Of a stretch of DNA of 64,000 nt, positions 17,257 to 26,341 are shown in pieces. The position numbers and the translations under genes were made by a program. The notes beneath the pieces were generated by a model, which was given only the letters and a program-made list of their open reading frames with translations, made no database searches and was not told the origin of the DNA. The DNA lies in assembly GCA_963846855.1 (NCBI GenBank), contig CAWJXK010000008.1, forward strand, positions 992,001 through 1,056,000. The letters are read 5' to 3'. Numbering within the stretch: the stretch's first letter is position 1; the number at the start of each line of letters is the position of its first letter. The DNA comes from CAIWHR01 sp963846855. Lineage in GTDB: Bacteria; Pseudomonadota; Gammaproteobacteria; Burkholderiales; Casimicrobiaceae.

Positions 17257-20200
17257 CTACCGCCCGCGCGGAGCTCGCCCCCGATCGCGGGGATGGTGGC
17301 GTGGTCCGCGGGGGAGTCCCGCGGAATTGGGAGCCGTGGCACGCGCCGCAGTCGGTCTTCCGGCTGAGATACCGCCATATCACCTGCTCGCTGTTGCCGA
17401 CGTGACAGACCGCGCAAGAGGCGACAGGGGGATGGTTCGTCGGATACAGCGGCGACAGGTGCTGATAAGAGAGCAGCGGGCGCCACGACGTCGTGCGATG
17501 GCAGGTGTCGCACGAGCGCACCGTGACGAAATGGCCGGCGGGCTTCGCCTTCGCGCCCAACGCGTTGTGGCACGTCGCGCAGCTGCCGGCGGCCACGCCG
17601 GCGTGGGTGTAATTCGCCGGGGTCCAAGCCGTCGTCCGGTGACATGAGTCGCACGATGCCAGTGTCGCCAGGTGACGCGCCGGGCGTCCCGCGGCGGCGC
17701 TGCCGTTGTGGCAGCTCGCGCAGTTCCCCGGCAGCACGCCGGCATGGCTGGTTGCGCGCGCACGAGGCGAGCCGCTTGGGGTGCCGCCCGTCGCCGCGGG
17801 ACCTGCCCGCGAAGGTGCTGCGGCCGGATTCGCTCCGTTCCGCGTGGGCAGCGTCGAAGCGGACCGCGTCGCCTTCGCCGTCGTCGCCCGGTGGCCGCTG
17901 TCGAACGAGGAGGTGCTGTGGCATTGCGAGCAATCCGCCGTCGTTTTCGGATGGTCGCGCGGCTTGCTCCGCACGCCGGCGAACTGCCCGTCGTGGCAGC
18001 TCGAGCAGTTGGTCGAGATGCCGGAGTGATTCATCGTCCACGTCTTGAACGACGTCGTCGACGTATGGCACCCCTTGCAGTCGAGGCTCGACGGGTTGGG
18101 GATGTGCCCGGTCGTCGGCAGCGTGACGATCGTCACGCCGAAGAAGGTCTTGCCGGACGCGTGGCACGTCGCGCAGGTCGTGCTTGCGACCGGCGCGTGG
18201 TTCATCGCCGTACCGCCGAAGTTCGTGAACTTGGCCGACGCGTGACAGGTCTCGCACGCCGCGCTGCCGATGGGAATATGCGTTGCCGGCGGCGTGACGA
18301 TGGTCACGCCGAAGAAACTCTTGCCCGTGGCGTGACAATTGGCGCAGCCGGACGTGATGCCGGCGTGATTCATCGTGCCGCCGCTGAAATTGGTGAACTT
18401 GGTCGGCGAGTGGCAGAGCTCGCACGGTTGCGACGTCGGCACGTGCGTCGCCGGCGGCGCGACGGGGACGACGTTGGCGAACGACGAGCCGCTTGCGTGA
18501 CAGGTCGCGCATCCGCTGGCGATGCCCGTGTGGTTCATCGTGGCGACCGCGTAGTTGCCGGGCGTTGTGTGGCACAGCGCGCAGGGCTGGCTCGTCGGGA
18601 TGTGATTGGCCGGCATCGTCGTGATGCCCGACGTGAACGACGTGGTCGACGTATGGCAGGTGCCGCAATCGCCGCTTTGCGGATGACTCGGGTCCTGCGC
18701 CAGCGATGGCCGCGTGACGATCGTGACGCCGAAGAAGCTCTTGCCTGCCTCGTGGCAGCTGGCGCAGGCCGTCCCGGCGACCGGGGCGTGATTCATCGTC
18801 GTGCCGCCGAAGTTCGTGAACTTGGCCGGCGCGTGACAGGTCTCGCACGCCGCGCTGCCGATCGGAATGTGCGTCCCCGGCGGCGTGACGATCGTCACGC
18901 CGAAGAAACTCTTGCCCGTGGCGTGGCAGTTGGCGCAGCCGGACGTGATGCCGGCGTGATTCATCGCGGCGCCGCTGAAATTGGTGAACCTGGTCGGCGA
19001 GTGACAGAGCTCGCATGGCTGCGAGGTCGGAACGTGAGTCGCCGGTGGCGCGACCGGGACGATGTTGGCAAAGCTCGATCCCGTCGAGTGACAGAGTGCG
19101 CAGCCACTCGTGATGCCGGTGTGGTTCATCACGGCCACTGCGTAATTGCCCGGTGTCGTATGGCAAAGCGCGCAAGGCTGCGTTGTCGGAATGTGATTGG
19201 GCGGCATCGCCGTCACGCCGCTCGAGAACGATGTCGTTGAGCTGTGGCAGTTGGCGCATTCACCCGTCTGCGGGTGAATCGGGTCCTGCGCCAGCGTGGG
19301 CCGGGTGACGATGGTGACGCCGTAGAAGCTCTTGCCGGCCTCGTGGCAGGTGACGCAAGTCATGCCCGCGACCGGTGCGTGATTCATCGTCGTGCCGCCG
19401 AAGTTCGTGAACTTCGAAGGCGAGTGGCAGGTCTCGCAGGCGGCAGTGCCGATCGGGATGTGCGTGCCCGGCGGGGTGACGATCGTCACGCCGAAGAAGC
19501 TCTTGCCGTAGGCGTGACAATTCGTGCAGCCGGAAGAGATTCCGCTGTGATTCATCGCGCCGCCGCTGAAGTTGTTGAACTTCGCGGGCGAGTGACAGAG
19601 CTCGCAGGGCTGCGTCGTCGGAACGTGCGTCGGCGGTGGCGAGACGGGGACGACGTTGGCGAAGCTCAGGCCGCTCGAGTGGCAGGTCGCGCATCCGCTC
19701 GTTGATGCCCGCGTGATTCATCGTGGCGATCGCAAAGTTGCCGGGCGTCGTGTGGCACAGCGCGCAGGGCTGCGTCGTCGGGATGTGGTTCGCCGGCTGG
19801 GTGGTAATCCCGGCCGTGAACGAAGTGGTGGAGCTGTGGCAGCTGCCGCAATCGCCGGTCTGCGGGTGAATCGGGTCCTGCGCCAGCGTGGGCCGGGTGA
19901 CGATGCTGACGCCGTAGAAGCTCCTGCCGGCCTCGTGGCACGTCGCGCACGCGACGCCGGAGACCGGCGCGTGGTTCATCGTCGTGCCGCCGAAGTTCGT
20001 GAATTTCGCGGGAGCGTGGCAGCTCTCGCAGGCGGAGCCGCCGATCGGAACGTGCGTGGCCGGGGGCGTGGCGATCGTCACTCCGTAGAAGGTCATCCCG
20101 GTGGAGTGACAGCTCGCGCATCCCGAGGAGATGCCATTGTGGTTCATCGTGCCGCCGCTGAAACTGCTGAACTTGGCGGGCGAGTGGCAGAGCTCGCAGG

Positions 20201-23200
20201 GCTGGGCCGTCGGAACGTGCGTTGGCGGAGGCGACACGGGGACTACGTTGGCGAAAGTCAGTCCGCTGGCGTGGCAGGTCCAGCATCCGCTGCTGATGCC
20301 CGCGTGATTCATCGTAGCGATCGCATAGTTGCCAGGCGTCGTGTGGCACAGCGCGCAGGGCTGCGTTGTCGGGATGTGGTTGGCCGGCATCCCGGTGATG
20401 CCGACCGTGAACGACGTCGTCGACGCGTGGCAGGTGCCGCAATCGCCGGTCTGCGGGTGACTCTTGTCCTGCGCGGGTGTCGGTCGGGTCACGATCGTGA
20501 CGCCGTAGAAGCTCTTGCCGGTCTCGTGGCAGGAGGCGCAGGTCGCGCCGGCGACCACGGAGTGGTTCATCGCCGCTCCGCCGAAACTCGTGAACCCGGC
20601 CGGGGCGTGGCAGCTGTCGCAGCCCGACGTGCCGAACGGCAGGTGCGTCGCCGGCGGCGCGACTACGGTTACTCCGTAGAAGGCCTTGCCGCTCGCGTGA
20701 CAGGTGGCGCAGGGAGTGCCTGCGACCGGCGCGTGGTTCATCTTCGTGCCGGCGAAGCTCGTGAACGTCGCGGGCGAGTGGCAGTTCTCGCAGGCGGCTG
20801 TACCAATTGGAATGTGCGTGGCCGGCTGGGTCACGATCGTCACGCCGAAGAAGCTCTTGCCGTTGGCGTGACAATTCGTGCATCCGGAAGTGATTCCGGA
20901 GTGGTTCATTGCGGCGCCGCTGAAGTTCGTGAACTTGCCGGGCGAGTGGCAGAGCTCGCAGGACTGCGATGTCGGCACGTGCGTCGGCGGTGGCGAGACG
21001 GGTGTGACGTTGGCGAAGCTGAGGCCGGTCGCGTGACAGGCCGCGCAGCCGGTCGTGATGCCCGCGTGATTCATCGTGGCAACGCAGAAGTTGCCGGGGG
21101 TCGTGTGGCAGAGCGTGCAGGGCTGCGTCGTCGGGATGTGATTGGCCGGCTGGGTGATCATCGCCGGCCGTGAACGAAGTCGTCGAGCTGTGGCAGCTGC
21201 CGCAGTCGCCGGTTTGAGGGTGGCTCTTGTCCTGCGCCGGTGTCGGTCGCGTGACGATGATGACGCCGTAGAAGCTCTTGCCCGTCTCGTGGCATGTGGC
21301 GCAGGCGATGCCGCCGACCGCGGAGTGGTTCATGGCCGTGCCGCCAAAATTCGTGAATGCCGCCGGCGCATGGCAGCTCTCGCAGGCCGACCCGCCGAAT
21401 GGGATGTGCGTGGCGGGCGGCGTCACGATGGTCACGCCGAAATAGCTCTTCCCGATGGCGTGGCAGCTGTCGCATCCGGACGAGATGCCGGCGTGGTTCA
21501 TCGTGGTGCCGGCAAAATTCGTGAATTTCCCCGGCGAGTGGCAAACCTCGCAGGGTTGCGATATCGGCAGGTGCGACGGCGGTGGCGCGACGGGGATGAC
21601 GTTGGCGAAGGTGAGTCCGGTCGAGTGGCAGGTGGCGCAGCCGGCAGAAATGCCGGCATGGTTCATCGTGGCCACCGAATAATTGCCCGGCGTCAGGTGA
21701 CACAAGGCGCAGGGCTGGCTGGTCGGGATGTGGTTCGACGGCTGTGCGGTGACGCCCGCCGAGAATGAAACCGTCGACGTATGGCAGCTGCCGCATTCGC
21801 CGGTGGGCGGGTGATTCGGATCCTGTGCTGCGGTCGGGCGCGTGACGATCGTGACGCCGGAGAAGCTCTTGCCGCTCTCGTGGCAGGTGGCGCAGGGAAC
21901 GCCGGCCACCGGAGTGTGGTTCATCTGCGTGCCACCGAAGCTCGTGAACATGGCCGCTGCGTGACAGCTCTCGCATGTGGCGGTGCCCACCGGAACGTGC
22001 GTGGCCGGTGGCGTGACGACCGAGACTCCCAAGAAGCTCTTGCCGACGGCGTGGCAGCTCGCGCATCCGGACGCGATGCCGGCGTGGGTCATCGTGCCGC
22101 CGGCAAAAGTCGTGAATTTGGCGGGTGAGTGGCAGAGCTCGCAGGGCTGGGACGTCGGAATGTGCGTCGGCGGCGGTGAGACGGGAACGACGCCCGTAAA
22201 GCTGAGACCGCCCGCATGACAGGCGGCGCAGCCGCTGGCGATGCCCACGTGGTTCATCGTGCCGCCCGCATACGTGCCGGGCGTGGCGTGACACGTCGTG
22301 CACGGCTGCGACGTCGGGATGTGCGAGGCCGGTTGCGTCGAGACGCCCGAGCGGAACGACGACGTCGACGTGTGGCAGCTGCCGCAATCGCCGGAGACCG
22401 GATGGCCGGGGTCCTGCGCCGGCGTTGGCCTGGTGATGATGGTGACGCCGACAAAGGTCCGGCCGGTCTCGTGGCACGTGGCGCAAGGGATGCCGGCAAC
22501 GGGCGCGTGGTTCATCTGCGTGCCGGCGAAGCTCGCGAACGCCAGCGCGGAATGACAGCTCTCGCAGGCCGCGGTGCCGAACGGAATGTGCGTGCTGGGC
22601 GGTGATGCCGGTGTCACGCCGGCGAACGACTGTCCGCTGGCGTGGCAGTTGGAGCAGCCGTTCGCGATACCGGCGTGGTTCATCGGCGCCTGATTCCAGG
22701 CCTGCGTCGAATGGCACGCGTCGCAGGCAAGGCTCGTTGGTATGTGGGAGCCCGGCTGGGCGGTGGCGCGCGCGCCGTTATGGCAGGTCGCGCAGCTTCC
22801 GGGCGTCACGCCCGCGTGGTCGAACCGGACGGTGACCCAGCTGAACGTGCTGTGGCACGAATCGCATGAGGCGGACGTCACGAGGTGGCCGGAAGGCTTT
22901 CCCGTCGCCGTGGTCCCGTTGTGACAGGTCGCGCATGTTCCCGGCACGACGCCGGCGTGATCGAACTGCGCGTTGGCGAAGGACAGCGTGTTGTGGCACA
23001 CCGAGCACTGCTGCGCAGTCGGCACGTGCGACGACGTGATCACGACCGTGCTGATCCGGGCGCTCGCCGTATGGCAGCCCGTGCAGGTCTTCGGCGTGTT
23101 CTTGAATTCACCCCGGACGTGGCAGCTTTCGCAGCGGGTTCGCTCGTGCGCGCCGGTCAGCGGAAAGCCTGTCGTCCAGTGCTCGGCGACTGCTTCCGGT

Positions 23201-23394
23201 CCCGGGAGCGTGGAAACGCGATTCTGCGCGGCGCGGCTCTGCGGCGCCGCATCCTGTGCCGGCGGATTCTGCGCGACCGAGTTCTGCGCCGAGGCGAGCG
23301 GAGCGCAGAGTGCCGCACCGAGCGCGAGAACGACACCAAGGACGAGCAGCCGGAGCGATGAAGCGGGCAGCTTGCGAGGCAGGAATGATTTCAT
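17012..23394 (-). CDS. Giant multihaem c-type cytochrome, about 70 CxxCH motifs (two frame breaks)
   Basis: The ATG at 23394 overlaps the stop of the 24-haem cytochrome gene (ATGA). A signal peptide (LRLLVLGVVLALGAALCAP, cleavage after ASA) sends the protein to the periplasm or beyond. I count 70 CxxCH haem-attachment sites across the rejoined frames: 25 before the first break, 19 between the breaks, 26 after. Most lie in a 197-residue super-repeat with seven haems each, with patterns such as THVPTSQPCELCHSPAKFTN and GKSFFGVTIVTPPATHIP. The two ends carry similar caps (HAGVxPGxCATCHNG), and a 45-residue haem-free Ala/Thr/Pro linker follows motif 64. Single extra bases at about 21163 and 19702 break the frame; repaired, the protein has 2126 residues, or about 2044 if a third extra base lies in the five-G run at 17310-17314. 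With roughly one haem per 29 residues it could act as a long electron wire. Confidence 0.85.
18420..22729 (-). repeat. 591-bp coding super-repeat of the giant cytochrome
   Basis: The CELCH haem site (CEVCH in one copy) that anchors each unit recurs at 18420, 19011, 19602, 20194, 20956, 21548 and 22139. The spacings are 591, 591, 592, 762, 592 and 591 bases. 591 bases encode 197 residues with seven haems. The two 592-base units are exactly those in which the reading frame breaks. The 762-base unit holds an extra 171 bases (57 residues, two haems). Copies are similar but not identical, so the array is old enough to have diverged. Confidence 0.9.
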
Positions 23395-25214
23395 TGGCGC
23401 GTCCCGCTTCCTCGAGAGACATCGTCGGTCGATCGGGGTGCGGTGCGCGGACCGAACGCCTTGATGTCCTTGAACGAACGCGTCGTGTGGCAGCGCTCGC
23501 ACTGGCCGCCGAAGTTGCCGCCGTGCACGTCGTCAGCGGCGTGACAGGAATAGCAATTCGATGCGAGCGGCGGGACCTTCTCGCCCGGCGCCTTGTGGCA
23601 GGCGACGCACGCCACCTTCACATGGGCGCCGTCCAGCGGATAGCGCGTGCGCCGCGTGTGGTCGAAGTCCCAGATCTTCCATGCGCGCGCGTTGTGGCAC
23701 GCGCCGCAGTCCGCGCCGAGCCTTCCCTTGTGCTGATCGTCCTTCGCGTGACACGCGCTGCATTCGCGGTGCGCGTCCTTGAAGGCCGGCGTCTGGTGGC
23801 AGGCCTTGCATTCGGTGCGCAGATGTATCCCCAGCAGCGGGAACCGGGACTTGGCGTGGTCGAAGCGCGCCGTCTTCTTCCAGTCCTCGGTGTCGTGGCA
23901 CTGCTGGCATTCCCGTCCGAGCTGGTCGCGGTGCTTGTCGTCCTTGCGATGGCAGGCGTAGCACTCGCTCGAAAGCTTGTCCTTGTAGACGTTGCCGACA
24001 TGGCAAGCGTCGCACTTGGTCGAGACGTGGCGTCCGACGAGGCGGTACTTCGTGTCGCGGTCGTGACGGAAGACGATGTCTTTCCAACTCACTGCGGTGT
24101 GACAGGCGCCGCAGTTTTCGGCGTAGCGCCCCTTGTGGGTGTCATCCTTGCGGTGGCACGCGACGCATTCGTTCGGCGCGCCCCGGAAGCTCGTCGGATC
24201 CTTGTGGCACTTGATGCATTCGACGTCACGGTGCTTGCCCAGGAGCCTGAACTTCGACAGGTCGTGGTTGTACTTCGCCTGGCGCCAGCTCTGCTCGGTG
24301 TGGCAGTCGCCGCACGCGCTGCCCAGCGTCGCATTGTGCTTGTCGTCCGGCTGGTGGCATCCGATGCAGGTGTTGGGGACCTTGATCAGGCCTGCGCTCG
24401 ATTTGTGGCAACTCTCGCATTTCGCGGTGTGGTGCTTGCCGCGCAGCGCGAAGTGCGCATCCCGGTCGTGGGAGAACGCCGCGACGTCGCGCCAGCCGCC
24501 GGCGACGTGGCAGGTCTCGCATTTCTCTCCGAGGCGTCCGCGGTGCTGCTTGTCGTCCTTCCGATGACAACCGACGCAGGTGAGCGGCACGCCCTTGTAT
24601 TTGCCGTTCGCATGGCAGTCCGCACATTTCGTGTCGACATGCTTGCCGGTCAGCGCGAACTTGGTGCGGGAATGATCGAAACGCGTGTCTTTCCACTTCA
24701 CTTCGGAGTGACAGTCCTGGCATAGCGGTCCGAGGCTGCCCTTGTGCTTGTCGTCCTTGCGATGGCAGCCGTCGCAGGTCGCGGGTGCGGCACGGTACTT
24801 CCTCCCCGCGACGTGGCAGGTCCGGCAGGCTTCCTTCGCATGCGCGCCGGCGAGCGAGTACCCGGTCTTCGCGTGGTCGAAGCCTTTGCTATCGAGCGGC
24901 GCGATGTTCATCTCGCGCCCCTTGTGGTCGGTGTGACAGGCCCTGCACGCCTGCGTCTCGAGGCGGCCGTGGAAGCCACGCTTCGCGCGCAGGTCACGGG
25001 CGACCTCCTTGTGGCAGTCGAGACACAGGCTGTCCTGCGCGGCCTTGTCGAACTTGACGTGACACTTCTCGCATTGCTCTTCGTACTTCGCGTGCCCCGC
25101 AATGACCTTGCCCGGCATCAGGACGCCTTCCAGCGACTGCGCGCCGGCCGCCATCGCCAGCCATCCGATTGCCCAACCGATGAGGATTCGCCATCGCCGA
25201 TGACCCATTTGCAT
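23391..25214 (-). CDS. 24-haem periplasmic c-type cytochrome
   Basis: The 607-residue protein has a signal peptide (ILIGWAIGWLAMAAGAQ) and 24 CxxCH motifs. Most of it is a repeat of about 55 residues with three haems. The recurring pattern is GKHxxxxCxxCH, then a spacer, CxxCHRKDDxHKG, then CxxCH followed by WKDxxFDH. Histidines in KGxH and FDH are likely distal haem ligands. It resembles the cytochrome c3-like and class III-type multihaem families. It has no outer-membrane sorting signal, so it is best placed in the periplasm, linking the inner-membrane b-type protein encoded 6 bases upstream to the outer-membrane module. The start may be the ATG at 25214 or 25208. Confidence 0.85.
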   Translation of the reverse strand: MQMGHRRWRILIGWAIGWLAMAAGAQSLEGVLMPGKVIAGHAKYEEQCEKCHVKFDKAAQDSLCLDCHKEVARDLRAKRGFHGRLETQACRACHTDHKGREMNIAPLDSKGFDHAKTGYSLAGAHAKEACRTCHVAGRKYRAAPATCDGCHRKDDKHKGSLGPLCQDCHSEVKWKDTRFDHSRTKFALTGKHVDTKCADCHANGKYKGVPLTCVGCHRKDDKQHRGRLGEKCETCHVAGGWRDVAAFSHDRDAHFALRGKHHTAKCESCHKSSAGLIKVPNTCIGCHQPDDKHNATLGSACGDCHTEQSWRQAKYNHDLSKFRLLGKHRDVECIKCHKDPTSFRGAPNECVACHRKDDTHKGRYAENCGACHTAVSWKDIVFRHDRDTKYRLVGRHVSTKCDACHVGNVYKDKLSSECYACHRKDDKHRDQLGRECQQCHDTEDWKKTARFDHAKSRFPLLGIHLRTECKACHQTPAFKDAHRECSACHAKDDQHKGRLGADCGACHNARAWKIWDFDHTRRTRYPLDGAHVKVACVACHKAPGEKVPPLASNCYSCHAADDVHGGNFGGQCERCHTTRSFKDIKAFGPRTAPRSTDDVSRGSGTRQ

Positions 25215-25220
25215 CCGTCA

Positions 25221-26195
25221 TCAGTACATGTGAACCGCGATGACGTGAGCGACGGCTGAGAGCACCATCATGTAGACCAGCGGAACGTGCAGCACGTGCC
25301 AGATCGAGAACAGACGCTCGAATACGCCGAACTGCGCGATGCGCTGAACCGCCGCCAGGTGCCTGGCGATCAGCTTCCGGCGCCGTTCGATGCGCCGCGC
25401 CAGTTCCTCCGGTGTCCAATCCTTCGTGGCGGCGATGCGCACGAGCGCATCGGTCGTATCCCGGGTGCAGCGCCGGCGCGCGACCGCGGCGTGCAGTCCG
25501 AGCGAGAGGAATCGCCACGGATGAACGAGTCCGAAATTGCGCGTTTCCTCCGCGAGGCGCGCGAATTCATTGAGCTGGTGCTCGACTTCGGGGACGAAGG
25601 CGAGTTTCGAGCGCAGCTTCGCGGAATCGAGACCGGCCCGTTCGCGCAATTCCGCCAGCGACGCACGGCGGCCGTATAGGCCGTGGTGGATCTGCGCGTA
25701 GAGAAACCTGCCGATGACGCCGCTGCCGGCGACGAGCGACATCGACACGAATGCGACGGTCGCATTCACGGAGCCGAAGCGCAGCGTCGAATGCACGATG
25801 ATCAGCAGGGGGCCCGCGATGCCAAGCGCCATGTGAAGCGAAAACCAGAACCGCGTGGTTCCCACGTGACTGGCTTGGCGCCAACGCTTGCGCAGCGGGT
25901 AGGTGAAGAGCAGCAGCATGGCCGTGCCGCCGGCGACGCCGAGCCAGTAGCCGAGGTCCGACCCCGCGGTGAACAGGTTCGAACGCGCAATCGCGCAGGC
26001 AAGCACGATCAGCAGGCCGAGCAGCGTAAGGCCCGCAGCCTCGCGGCGCGCGGCGCGCGTGCGCCGCGATGCCGGCGTCGACCGGGCCGTAGTGGCCCCC
26101 GTCCCGATCTTCGAGCTCGCTCCCGCTGCGTCGGCCGTCATGGATCCGAGGGGCATCAGCATCGTCGTCACGGATTCCGCGAGCTCGCGTGGCAT
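25221..26195 (-). CDS. Diheme b-type cytochrome-like inner-membrane protein
   Basis: The 324-residue protein has about five membrane helices, in two N-terminal pairs plus a C-terminal one. Two helices carry paired histidines 14 residues apart: FSLHMALGIAGPLLIIVHS and a C-terminal helix with HVPLVYMMVLSAVAHVIAVH. This is the bis-His spacing expected for two b-haems stacked across the membrane, as in cytochrome b561-like and NarI-like subunits. Further histidines lie in YAQIHHGLYG. A charged cytoplasmic segment (about 170-285) separates the helices. It is the first gene of the cluster and probably exchanges electrons between quinol and the periplasmic 24-haem cytochrome. The start at 26195 is chosen over 26237; divergent transcription from the Fe-S/FAD gene leaves about 146 bases for promoters. 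Confidence 0.75.
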   Translation of the reverse strand: MPRELAESVTTMLMPLGSMTADAAGASSKIGTGATTARSTPASRRTRAARREAAGLTLLGLLIVLACAIARSNLFTAGSDLGYWLGVAGGTAMLLLFTYPLRKRWRQASHVGTTRFWFSLHMALGIAGPLLIIVHSTLRFGSVNATVAFVSMSLVAGSGVIGRFLYAQIHHGLYGRRASLAELRERAGLDSAKLRSKLAFVPEVEHQLNEFARLAEETRNFGLVHPWRFLSLGLHAAVARRRCTRDTTDALVRIAATKDWTPEELARRIERRRKLIARHLAAVQRIAQFGVFERLFSIWHVLHVPLVYMMVLSAVAHVIAVHMY

Positions 26196-26341
26196 CAATG
26201 CGCCTTTGCGCGTGACGTCGCCGTCGCCGCGCGACACGCAAGCAGGATGCGCACCAATGGTTGCTGCACGCGCGCGGTATTCCCGCTAAACTCGTTTCGT
26301 CGATCGAACCGGATGTCCGCGATCGATACGGAGCCAAGTCG

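Noticed and set aside
17672..19240. Plus-strand open frame of 522 codons opposite the giant cytochrome
   Set aside because: It is the antisense reading of the haem repeats; its own repeats simply mirror them, and no family or start signal supports it.
18420..22729. Regularly spaced repeats considered as a CRISPR array or satellite
   Set aside because: The period is 591 bases, the repeats encode in-frame haem sites, and there are no short identical repeats with unique spacers.
23290..23394. Possible lipobox (ALGAALC) in the giant cytochrome signal peptide
   Set aside because: Leu rather than Gly, Ala or Ser precedes the cysteine, and an ordinary cleavage site (ASA|QN) follows.
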